From positions 62,001-126,000 of the forward strand of contig JAFCMP010000129.1 of the NCBI GenBank assembly GCA_017506865.1: 64,000 nucleotides of DNA. Direction: 5' to 3'. A model generated the notes under the pieces. That model was given only the letters and a program-made list of their open reading frames with translations. It was not told the DNA's origin and searched no databases. Position 1 is the first letter of the stretch. Each line of letters opens with the position of its first letter. The DNA is from Tribonema minus (taxonomy: Eukaryota > Sar > Xanthophyceae > Tribonematales > Tribonemataceae). Below, in pieces: positions 10,141-20,464 of this stretch. Made by a program: the position numbers and the translations under genes.

Positions 10141-11998
10141 TGTATGTATGGACTTGTATTTATAAAGGCCCAAGCCCAGGTTGTATTCTTATAAATTCTC
10201 GCTCAGATTGTACATTTAAATACAAGTCCATACGTACGTGTACGTGGCTGCTTTCAGCAACTTTTTATGAGCCTCCTCTTGAACGACATTGCACCTGTAT
10301 CAATCACTGCAATCAGAGCACTGGGCGCTATTGACCTCCAGTGACTGTGGTGGGCGCAATTGACCTCAATCATTGACTGTGAAACACAAAGCATGACTTT
10401 ACTAATGCAAGCAAACTTCAAGTTAATCACCATGGAAAATCCTCAAGTTCTTGGCGGCCTTGTAGGAGTTGTGTATACACAAGTCATACTTCATTGTTCT
10501 TGAGTATTCACTTCAGGCAGTGGGGGAGTGGCAAACAGGATGACTGTTGATTTAAAAACCAGCAGGACGAGAGTCTTGGTCATGCTGGCAGCTGCGCTTC
10601 TTCAGACCAGCAGCTTAAATCCTGCATTTGACACGTGCAACAGGACCAGTAGTGCCGGTCAAGCACCAAACGCCGTTCCACGTGCGCATGGTACAATTGC
10701 TCTGCAGAACCAACACCATGGCCGTCATGCCCCCTGTAGGTTGTAAATATATATGATCGTCGCCGGCATGTGCCCAAGCGGGGAGGAGTCCGCCTGCGGC
10801 GCCGTTCCTGAAATGCTGATCAAACCCCTCGCATTAGAATCAAAACAGTGGTTTGGCTTGGCAGTTCCTGGGACACTTGAAATATGGTCACATTACTTTC
10901 CCCGATGTCTGATGATAATTTTCAAGCAGCGAGGCTGCAAGCGGGGGTCTCCCCCCGCCTTCCCGGAGGCAGGTGATTGTATCAGCGGCGGGGTAATACT
11001 ATGTGCCTGCCCCTTTCTCGTCCACCATCGTTGTGAGTGGGCACACTGATGTGCCCTCATGAGCAGCTGGGGGTGGCGGACAGCACTCAGGTGACGCTGT
11101 CGATGCCGGCCATCTCCGCCCCTGGCATGACGGCTTCCGCATTGGCCGCCGCGCCGTGCCCCCCCTCCCCGGCCTTCAAGTACGTCACTTACGTGCTGCT
11201 GTGTGTCTTTATACTTCAACTTTTTGGGGCTGCTGCGCCATGAGCTGGTGCAGCGAAGCCTGCACTACCACGAGGCACGGCCTGGCAGCCGTCATCCACC
11301 GAATGTCCAGGATGTATGCGGAAGCAGTGGCGCTGTCTGCCCCCAGCAGGGTCGACATATACAGCCTACGTCCTATGATTCGTATATACCGTATGAGCGT
11401 ACATATGAATCCCGCCAGGACGAATATACGGACAGCGCTTGCAGCAGCACGCCCGCAAGGGCAGGCGCAGCCGGGACACAGAGCACAGATGGCGGTGCAA
11501 TGACAGCATTGAGCAATTATATACGACATGAAGTGCGCAGCTCTTGCTCACAAACACCCTGAAAAAAGAAGTTCAACATGAAGTTAAATGTGAAGTTGAA
11601 GATGAAGTTAGCGGCGACTGTAAATTACGTACGTATTGGATTCCCAGGGCGGTTTATATATATTACGGACGTATGACATAGAACCGACCATATTTGTCAA
11701 TCCTGGCCCCCGGGAGCAGCCCGCAGCTGTGCCAATGGCTCTCTTCTCGCTCTCCGTCGCCTTGGCTGCTGCTCCTCGCGTACCTCGATCACTACATATG
11801 CTTGCATCTTGACTGGACGAATCCACACACACAAAACGGTGACACACACACACGCGCGCGCTCAATGGGCAAGCGCTCACTTCAAGTTGAACACGGAGAA
11901 ATGTGTTGTAAACGGTTTTTGTGAAACGGGAGAAGCCTGTGAAACGGGATTGCCAACCGAATGGCGCCAAGAAGAAGCTGAAAAGCACGCGGGCAAGC
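10141..11998. other. Intergenic region upstream of the fucosyltransferase, with two unassigned open frames
   Basis: 10141-10250 holds fragments of the retrotransposon tail in both orientations. At 11104-11243 (+) a small frame begins MPAISAPGM and has a hydrophobic segment (YVTYVLLCVFILQLF) before a stop. An overlapping frame (11203-11562) continues with an unremarkable polar sequence. Together they resemble a type II membrane tail broken by a +1 shift, but no domain supports this. Several ATATATA and TACGTA motifs and the ACTTCAAGT motif occur. No confident gene. Confidence 0.35.
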
Positions 11999-14900
11999 AT
12001 GATGCTGCGGGCGACTTATGTAATAGCTGCGTTGTGCGGAGGCACGCTGGCTGCTGCGTACAATCCTTGCTCAGGCCTAGCAGGACAAGCAGCTGTGATG
12101 TGCTGTGGGAGGGAAGCGCACAGCATTGTCACAACAGCAGAGCAAGAAGCGCTGGAGCTGGCGAGCAGGTACAGCAGGGCTCGTCAGCATGTCAGATGTT
12201 GATGTCACACAATGCCTTGATCTGTGTTTGTAGTGAAGTCGTGGCTGGCGCCAGCGCTTGCTGGCGTCTGCCAAAGCAAGGTCACACATGAGCTCCACGT
12301 CTCGAACAATCTGACAGTAGGCGTGTTCAAATCAGACCACACGCAATGTCAGAGAGCAACAGAACACGCAACGGCACGGATACTTGCGTCTGACGCCTTG
12401 AGAGCCTCTCGCAATCTGTGGGAACTGAGGAACTGCGAAGAGCACCTGGGTTTCTTGAAGTGCTGACAAACAACTTGGGGCCCAGCAGTCCTCTTGCCGA
12501 CGAAGCTGTTGCGGCACATACCTCTATGTATAGACCGCCAAAAAATCCAAGCACGGCAGCTCTGAGCCCATTGTGCCACAGCAGGGGCAGCAGCTGATGG
12601 TTCATGAATGACGAAACTCGGGGGGGTGCGATGGGTTTCCACATCACAGCGCACAGACCACAAGTGCACGCTGCCCTCAGTTATCGTGGCCCTCGTGCAG
12701 AGCGCCAGCGTATGAGTCTCATCCGCAGACTGGGTTAGTTTGCGGTGATTCAGACGCGCTCACGAGCGTCACCTGCTGAGGCAGGAATTGCATTCAAGCG
12801 CGGCTCTGGACAGACGCCACGGCAGCGGCTGATGGTCAGGATATCCCCATGCCGAGACGCCGATACAACCTCGGTGCTTCACATATGCATGTACACATGC
12901 CCGCCCGCCTCGGCGCGCCGCCGCACACACCGGAAAGCGTCGCCGGCGGACCTCCTGTACACCAACATCGCGGAGACATGCGTGGAGCGCAAGCGCGCGC
13001 TCGCCGAGGTGCAGACGCCAGTGCTATCTTTTGGCGGCGCCTCACATGTGCGTGCGCACAATCCCGCCTATCAACTGCAAAGGCCACATCTCGTGTAACA
13101 GCCGCGCCGCCGCCGCCGCCGCCGCCGCGCAGGAAAGCGTCGCCGGCGGACCTCCTGTACATCAACATTACGGAGGCGTGCGCGGACATCGATACTGTTT
13201 CGGTGCTTGACATGTCATACATACCCCCCCCCCCCCCGCCGCCGCGCAGGAAAGCGTCGCCGGCGGACCTCCTGTACACCAACATCACGGAGGCGTGCGT
13301 GGAGCGCAAGCGCGCGCTCGCGGGGACGGACGCGTGCGCCGCCGTCAGACGCCAGTACCGCCACTCCGAGAAGTACTGCACGGGGCACCCGTACACGGAC
13401 CTGAGCTTCCTGCTGAGCGCGGGGATACTGCCGCCGCCGCCGCAGCCCCCCCGAGAGAAGATTGAGGTACGCAGAGGGCTAGAGAAGAAAATGAAGTACG
13501 CGGAGAGCTGCCGGCCCTGTAGCGCGCACGGTTTTTTGAGATTCAAAAAGTGCGCACTTTGTTCCCTCAAGTACTTTTTGCTGCTGATTTCCCGTGAAGT
13601 TTGTGCTGAGCACTGGGATTCACTGGGATTCTGCCTCTGCCACAAGGGCCTCCAGCGGGGTCCCAGGAAGCAAGTACGGCGGGTGTAGCTGGAAATGAGG
13701 TGTGGGGCGCATTTTGGTCGTTCTGCTGTTGAAGTACTTGCGAGCCCTCTTTCACATGAGACATGTCCGTGGAGCTGGACATGCAAGTGGGTACTATGCT
13801 GTGGTGTACTGCAGATACGCTGCTCAAAACAACACCACTTGCGTGCCGGCGCTTGAAGTGATTGTGCGGTAGCAGTTGGCACATGTTCAGTTGCTGTAAC
13901 AGCAGGCGCTTCAGGGTCCGCGTTGTTTCAAGGCACTTTGACGCCGGGGGCTGAGTTTGAGGGGCCCACTTTGCAGGACGCGATTGAATGTGACTGCCTC
14001 TGTAAACGTGCTGCACGGCCGTTGTGGTCTACACGTGGCAGAACGGCAGGGGCTGTTGCGCGTGACGCAGTCACCGGACGAAGCGGGCACAGCGTTGCAA
14101 CTACAAGGTTGGATTGGATTCTGTCGAGGGAGCTCAGGTTGCTTTCACACTCATCGCGAACGCAGCTGGCGTGCTTTCACAGAAGAAACCTGAGCTGCTG
14201 CACTAGCCTTGGCTACGGCGCCTGATCTCATGCCCCATCAGTGCCAGGCTAGTGCAGCACTCGTGTTGCTGCCAGCACGGCACCTTAACGCCAACAGAAA
14301 CGTGGCAAGGCCGCCCCAGTCACAGGCGCACGCGCGTGCGGCACCGCTCAACCCCCTTGTGCTCCCCTCGTGCGTACGGCGCAGGAGTGTCGCGCGAAGC
14401 GCTACCTGCTCTGGACGCGCAACACGCTGGACTTCTTCGCCGGGCACCAGCACAAGTGGTGAGCACCCTGCCGATTCTTGCATGCGTCTACGCGGTGAGG
14501 CTGATTGTCTGCATGCAGGCAAGGCCATCCTGCTGCGCACACGCACAACAAGCGAGCTAACCTCAATCCCGGAGCTCCTTCACCAGATATCAGCTCCAAG
14601 GGTGGCGTGCTGTACGCGTGACTCAAGGGGCGCACGCAGTTATTCTGCTGGTTGCAGCACGTCCTCAAGCTGAGCTGCGCGCAGTTTTTGCTAGTCACGT
14701 GCACAGCTGTTGAGCGCCGACACATCACATGGTTGAGCACTGACGCATCACGCGCGTGGTCCCCCCCCCCCCCCCGGCAGGTTCTCGCTGAGCTGCGCGC
14801 TGTGGGAGGCGCACCGCAGTTGAGCACTGACGCATTGCATGGTTGAGCACTGACGCATTGCCTGCACGCCGCTTCGGCAGGTTCTCGCTGAGCTGCGCGC

Positions 14901-17900
14901 TGTGGGAGGCGCACCGCCTGGGCCGCACGCTGGTGCTGGACAGCTTCACCGGCATCGACAAGTGAGTCGAGTCGCCAGTCGAGTCGTGTCGTAGAGCCCT
15001 GGGGGAGTTGAGCGCTGACACACATGAGTGGTTGAGCCCAGCCGCGTGCGCTGCGAGCTGCACTGCACTGCCTTGGTGTGGCTCGTGCTTTCTGTGTGCA
15101 TTGTGCGGAGGACCGTTTCGTGCCGTCATGGCAAGTGATGTCCCTGTGTCACTGTTCGGGGTGTGCTGCACTGATCAACGAGAACGCCACGGGTATATGC
15201 AGTAGCACAGCGGAGTCAACCCTGTACGTGCTACTTGGCTGACATTGCAAAACGGCGAAGATTGGTGTGGCGGCACCTTCCTGGCATGCCTTACCATCAC
15301 ATGTACCTATGTGTCTGCTAACAATTACATGGGGTGCTCCAAATTTTTAAGCTTGTATGGCACACCACATCACTGCGCATGTGCGCAACCCAATTAGCAG
15401 CAGATAACGCACCTTACAGCAGCGCTGGTTTCACCGCACCATCGACGTGCACAAGCTCATGAGAAGCAGATCAGTTTGCTACCTTGCAGCACTCCTCGTA
15501 TCGCCATGATGCCGCGATCCACTTGAATGAGCTAATGGTCCGCACCTTATTGCTTACGCCCTTGTACTTGTAGACTTGGTTTCATAAAGCCCTCAAGGGA
15601 GGCCAGGTGTCCTATGCAATTGGGAAGTTTACTCCTATGCAGTAGCCTAGTCCGCACTGCGCCCTAAGAGCTTGTGCTTGTGAAGCGCAAATGCACGTCA
15701 CCACACAAATACGCACGTAAAATGCCGGTGTGCCCACTTTGACAATCAGCGCCACATTGCACACGCGCATGTACGTATGGCAGGACCCACATTGGCGGCG
15801 AATACCACGCAGACGTGCCCTTCACGGCCTGGTACAACAGCAACGCCATGGCGGGCCTGCCCCAGGGGGGCCTGTTCTGGCACGAGTTCGTGCAGGGGTG
15901 CGGGGCGCCGGGCATCCTGCAAGAGGTGACTCTCACACTTCAAACCTTCATTTGCATTGCTCCAGGGTAGCTTTCAATTAGCTTTTTGTATGGACAGTAC
16001 ACCAACATTTGAGCTTAAATATTGCTTGCAGCTGCCTGTGTAGGAGTGCTGCGCAGCCGCCAAACAGATCCCAAAACACGCCCCTCTTTGCAATGTCCGA
16101 TCCGCAAACTCCGTAGGATGTTGAATTCTCCCCGGTGATCACCTGCTCGCGGCGGCAACTCGGCGCAGGCCATTCTGACTCTAGCCAACTTGAACATTTG
16201 TGCACTCGGTGGAACCGACGCGCGCTTTTTCCTGCGCAAGCACTACATCTGGCAGACTGAGTGCAGTTTCATGCATGGAATGCCCACTGACGATCTTGCC
16301 CGCTCGCGCTGACGCTGCGCCGCAGGGCAGCGGCGACGTGGCGGTGGTGCCCCCCACCGCGTCACACGCGGACTCTAACCCTAACCGTAACCCTAACCTT
16401 ACCATAACCTAAGCGAATCCCCACTGGCGCTCTCTCCTGCTCGCGCTGAGGCTGCACCGCAGGGCACCGGTGGTGCCCCACCGCGTCACACGCGGACCCT
16501 ACCCCCTAACCCTAATCCTAACCTAACCCTAACCCTAAGCGCAATGCCCCAATAGAGTGTTTCCGCTGCTTGCGCTGACGCTGCGCCGCAGGGCACCGGC
16601 GACGTGGCGGTGGTGCCGCCCTCCGCGTCGCACGCGGACATGCTCGCGCACGCGGGCGTGCCCCTGCTGGTGCGCGAGTGGGACGCGTCAGCGCTCAGGC
16701 GCAGCGCCACCACCACCGCCTCGCTCACCGACTCGAGCGGCCGGCCGGACATGCGGTGAGTAGAGTACTTGAAATTTTGTAATGGGGAGTATGCCGGTTT
16801 GTGCAGTACACACTCCAAGTACGGTTTACTTAGGAAGTACGTACTTTTGGGAAGCAGTATTCATATTCAAGGCAGTGCTCAGGCGGAGCGCCACAGCCAC
16901 CACCTCGCTCACCGACTCCAGTGGCCGACCCGACATGCAGTGAGTAATGTGTTTCTGCGAGCAGAGTACGTCTGTATGTGCTGAGGGACACATCTCAGGC
17001 ACGGTTTACCCTCAACTGTATGCTTTTATGAACACAGTATACTTCTACATACTCAGTATGTCTCAAGGCAGTGCTCAGGAAGAACATCACCACCACCTAC
17101 CGCCTCGCTCACTGACTCCAGCGGCCGGCCCGACGGTGAGTGGTACGGATTACTTCAGTATGTGCTGAAGTGCACGTATCAAGTACGATTTACTTCTTAA
17201 GTATGTACCTTTGGCAGTACAACTGGTATGTCTAAAGGCAGTGCTCAGGGGAAGCGTCACCACCACCATGCCGCCTTCGCTCACCGACTCCAGCGGCCGG
17301 CCGGACGTGCGGTGAGCCCTTGCAATGCGCACGGTTTGTGCGCCGCAGCTAAAACTGTTGAGCATGCACTCGGTCCGAGCAATGTGCTTGACCCGAGTTG
17401 AGTCACGATCACAACTCTGAGTGTCACTCTGTGTCCATTGCCAAGCTTTTCCACAGGGGGTCACGACCCCTTCATCGATGGCCCCCGCCTCTTGTCACAG
17501 ATGCGGTGCCAGGTGCGCAGTTCCTTCAAAACTCATTCATTCATTCATTCATGCAGTCACTCATTCATACATCTTCATTAATTCATTTACTCATTCATTC
17601 ATTCATTCATTCCGTAATTCATCCATTCATTCATTCGTCCATTCATTCATTCATTCATTCATTCATCCATCCATCATTTCACTCATCTCCCGCCGCAGGT
17701 ACGGGTACCAGGTGTGCCACAGGCCCGACGTGCCGAGCGCGCGCTGGCCCAAGGTCGTCAGCGAGCCGGGCGTGGACTACTCCATGCCAGAGGGTCTCAA
17801 GTGAGTGCAACTGAACTTTTGACTCTGGAAATCCAAACTGAGACCTAAGTTATGCAAGGGTCTCTAAAACATCCAACATCAGCCTTCAATAGTGCCCAAG

Positions 17901-20464
17901 GGGCTCAAGCGAGTTCAACCAAACCTAAATTTTACCTTTGACCCTTATCAAATTCGCGCCCTGATCTAAACCCTAGTTGTGACGTCATCACTGCACCATT
18001 ATCGCTGAACCTTTGATTGTGATCCAATCCCAAGCCCTGATTAAACCCTAGTTGTGACCTGTTCGCTGCACCATCTCACTGAACACCGCGTGCTGCAGAG
18101 AGGGCCCCGCGCTCTCGTGTCATTGCAAGTGCACGCAGCGTCAACGACGTGTTTGCTGCTTCCGAGCGCTGCGGAGGGAAAACTTCTTAGTGAGCTGATG
18201 TTGTAAAAACAGCTGGTGCCCACAGATGGTGTTTGCTCTGCTCAACTTCAAAAACGTCGTACTCATCCTGAACTGCACAGCATGCCAGTTCTAGGAGCGC
18301 AGCGAGCAGCTGTGTAAACAGCGCAACACAGGCAATGCTTGTCTGCCTCGGCGGCGCTGAACCTCCGCCCAAACGCCAACCCTCGCTAAGAGGCCTCTAC
18401 CTGTTTATCCAGTTCTGCGCGTGGCGCGCCCATGCGCGAACCTTCGCGGACAAACAGCGTGGCGCAGGCAATGTTGCTTGGTCATGCAGTGTTCTACCTA
18501 CTCAGGCGCTGATCCTCGCTTGAATTTCGCGCCTACATTGTTTAAATTCTGCCTGTATGAGGACTGAGTGTGCGGCACGACGCCCAACGTTTTTGCCGGC
18601 AAACTCAACAGCGTTGGACATGCTCGAATACAATCAAAACCCTCGCTCGGATGCCGCCCTGCGCTGCACAGTCCGCGGCCGTACGCGGACTGGCTGCATG
18701 ACATGGGTGACGCTCAGCAATCCAACAGCGCTCCATGCACTCCTTGACTGCCGACCTCAGCTTGTATGCTACCCTGCGCTGCTGCAACGCCACCGCTGTG
18801 CTGCCACAGATCCCGCCCGTACGCGGACCGGGCTTACAGCACGACATAAGGTGACAATCACTATTCAACAGCGCTCAACGCGCTCATTAGATGCTGATCT
18901 CAGGTTGGATGCCACCGTGTGCTCACCCTGTACTGCGCAGGTCCCGCCCATACGCGGACTGGGTGTACAGCACGACGCGCGCGATGCTTGACGACCTCAA
19001 GGCCGAGGGCGCGGCGCTTGGCGCGCAGGTCGTCTGCGTGCACGTGCGGCGCGGCGACATGGTCAGGGCGCCCGGCATGCGCGCCAGGTGCGCTTCATCA
19101 AATCATCAAAATTATGCACGTACTTGTTATTAATTCTCGCTCTGGGCGCAAAGAAGCCCAGATGTCAGTGAATGGTATCTAAGCTTGCTGTGCGAAATCT
19201 ACATGTCATGGTGACAATATGAAAGTGTCTCAGTGACAACCACGCATGTACTTTGGGACATGTGCGGTGTATTGATGGCAGGGGGAATGTATGTATGTGC
19301 AGCCGCGCGAAGGTCGTCTGCATGCACGTACATGGTCAGGGCGCCCGGCATGCGCGCCAGGTGCGCATGATCACAAACACGTACATCGAGATGCATTGTA
19401 CTTCAAGAAACAGGCGGTGTATTAATGCCAGGGGCCATGTATGTATGTGCAGCTGCGCGGGCTGTCTGCGTGCGCGTAGCGGCGCGGCGGCATGTTCAGG
19501 GCGCCTGGCATGAGAGCCAGGTGCGTACATGCGACATCCAAGTAGCCCTCCTCCAAAAGCTAATTTGGTGCGCGAATCAACAAGTTGGCGCGGCGGCAGC
19601 AATAACGAGAACCCCCACCCAGCAGACTGAAAGCACGGCAAGTACAGCGGCACCCAACACACATAGCATGGAGCAGACTGAGAGCGCCTGGCATCGTCAG
19701 TCGCGGCAATGTCCTCTGTCGGTGCTGCCACAGGAGCCATCTGCTCCGAGCTAAGTGTGTTGGGTGCCGCTGTCCTTGCGGTCCCTTCAGTCTGCTGGCT
19801 GGGGGTTCTCGTTATTGCTGCCGCCTCGGCAGCATCATCAATGGGAGCCATCTGATGCTGAGGCCGTGGTGTTGGCCCTGCCATCACAGCCCCTCTGCAG
19901 TACGGTTGTAGCGGATGCTGCGGCCGCAGCTGACGATCCCCGGCGCCCCCCCTTCACCTCCCTTGCCCCCCCCTCAGGTACCCCTCGCTCGACCGCGACA
20001 CCTTCGCCGAGGCCATCTCAATCTGCAAGCACGGCGCTTGGTGCTTGAGCACACACGCACACAGGTGTGATACCCGCAACCAACCCCTGCCCCCCCCCCT
20101 TCACCCCCCCCCCCTCCCCCCCCTTCCCCCCCTCAGGTACCCCTCGCTCGACCGCGATACCTCCGCCGAGGCCATCCTCGCGACGCTCGCGCCGCGCGTC
20201 CCGCAGGGCACCATCCTCTACATTGCGACCAACGAGCGCGACCCAGCGGCGTACTTCGCGCCGCTCGCGGCGCGCTACGCGGTGCGCGCGCTCGGCGACT
20301 ACGTCGACCTCGCCGCGCCGCCGGGGCGCCTGCTGCTGCCGTCGTCGCTCGCGCTCTTCGACTACGCGATGCTCACGCGCTGCCCCGCGGTCATTCCGAC
20401 GTTCGCGTCGGAGGCCGCGAGCGGCGGCTTCGAGGGCCTGTCGCTGTCGCCGCTCACCAAATGA
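11999..20464 (+). CDS. GDP-fucose protein O-fucosyltransferase-like glycosyltransferase, nine exons
   Basis: Exons 11999-12168, 13250-13466, 14385-14458, 14881-14961, 15784-15925, 16592-16755, 17699-17800, 18940-19087 and 20137-20464 join with consistent phases at all eight junctions, giving about 475 residues. Exon 1 gives a signal peptide or anchor (MMLRATYVIAALCGGTLAAA). Exons 3-4 give CRAKRYLLW and HRLGRTLVLDSF, the N-terminal nucleotide-sugar fold. Exon 8 has VVCVHVRRGDM, matching the HxRxxD/E motif of O-fucosyltransferases. Exon 9 has TILYIATNERD and the LFDYAMLTRC ... FASEA block near the C-terminus. It would move fucose from GDP-fucose to a protein or glycan in the ER or Golgi; the acceptor is unknown. 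Coding exons are strongly GC-rich. The introns contain partial copies of exons 2, 4, 6, 8 and 9 with splice sites, so alternative exon borders are possible. Confidence 0.82.
12860..13249 (+). repeat. Two partial copies of fucosyltransferase exon 2 (acceptor edge) in intron 1
   Basis: The true exon starts at 13250. The start of the exon (GAAAGCGTCGCCGGCGGACC and onward) is repeated at 13133-13187 with its own CGCAG acceptor, and at 12933-13010 where the acceptor AG is lost (CACCG). The upstream intron stretch (gatac...tcggtgctt) is duplicated with them, so the unit spans the intron-exon border. Confidence 0.85.
14656..14880 (+). repeat. Partial copies of fucosyltransferase exon 4 (acceptor edge) in intron 3
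   Basis: The first 37 nt of exon 4 (14881-14917) are repeated without change at 14781-14817, again after GGCAG. A decayed copy lies near 14656-14690. Between them is a GTTGAGCACTGACGCAT unit repeated three times or more. Confidence 0.85.
15552..15675 (-). mobile_element. Diverged 3'-tail copy of the non-LTR retrotransposon, in an intron
   Basis: On the minus strand it reads from AAGCTCTTAGGGCGCAG through CCTGGCCTCCCTTGAGGGCTT to CCAAGTCTACAAG, matching the tail of the 7029-9665 element with many substitutions. It lies in fucosyltransferase intron 4. Confidence 0.75.
16298..16591 (+). repeat. Two partial copies of fucosyltransferase exon 6 (acceptor edge), each followed by telomere-like repeats
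   Basis: The first part of exon 6 (true start 16592) is repeated at 16325-16372 and 16462-16498, each behind an accepting CGCAG. Both copies break after the same base run (CACGCGGA) and pass straight into CCCTAA-type repeats (16371-16411 and 16497-16541) before the next unit. Unit length is about 136 bp. Confidence 0.9.
16756..17312 (+). repeat. Three partial copies of fucosyltransferase exon 6 (donor edge) in intron 6
   Basis: The last 65-75 nt of exon 6 recur at about 16875-16939, 17067-17134 and 17236-17311. Each ends at its own donor: GTGAGT, GTGAGT and GTGAGC. The intron spacer (tacggtttac..., agtatg...) repeats with them, giving a unit of about 180 bp. Confidence 0.9.
17528..17690 (+). 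repeat. ATTC tetranucleotide microsatellite before an exon
   Basis: (ATTC)n with interruptions fills the end of intron 6 up to the CGCCGCAG acceptor at 17698. Confidence 0.95.
17958..18085 (+). repeat. Tandem duplication in intron 7
   Basis: AAACCCTAGTTGTGAC followed by a CTGCACCAT...CTGAAC block occurs twice, about 75-80 bp apart. Confidence 0.75.
18305..18939 (+). repeat. Partial copies of fucosyltransferase exon 8 (acceptor edge) in intron 7
   Basis: The start of exon 8 (true start 18940, TCCCGCCCATACGCGGACTG) recurs at 18671-18702 and 18810-18850 behind CACAG acceptors. Their leading intron parts (gccaccctg...tgctg) recur too. More decayed relatives of the spacer lie around 18310-18530. 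Confidence 0.8.
19124..19250 (-). repeat. Dispersed copy of the hairpin-bearing repeat
   Basis: Matches the 9731-10140 unit from TTATTAATTCTCGCTCTGGG through the CTACATGTCATG block to GACAACCACGC, with substitutions in the hairpin. It sits in intron 8. Confidence 0.75.
19304..19533 (+). repeat. Two partial copies of fucosyltransferase exon 8 (donor edge) in intron 8
   Basis: The end of exon 8 recurs at 19304-19371 (ending CGCGCCAG|GTGCGC) and at 19454-19531 (ending GAGCCAG|GTGCGT). The first copy lacks about 10 bp within the HVRRGD segment. The spacer 'cggtgtattgatg(c)cagggg' is also repeated. Confidence 0.85.
19978..20022 (+). repeat. Partial copy of fucosyltransferase exon 9 (acceptor edge)
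   Basis: The first 45 nt or so of exon 9 (true start 20137) recur after CCCCTCAG at 19970-19977 with a few substitutions, then diverge. Both copies follow long C-tracts. Confidence 0.85.

Noticed and set aside
12836..13882. 348-residue minus-strand frame over fucosyltransferase exon 2
   Set aside because: Its repeated blocks are the reverse reading of the duplicated exon edge; no independent support.
12860..19533. Exon-edge copies as assembly duplication
   Set aside because: Copies differ from each other and from the exon by many substitutions and end at different points, which an assembly error would not produce; only the identical 37-nt copy at 14781 remains open to this doubt.
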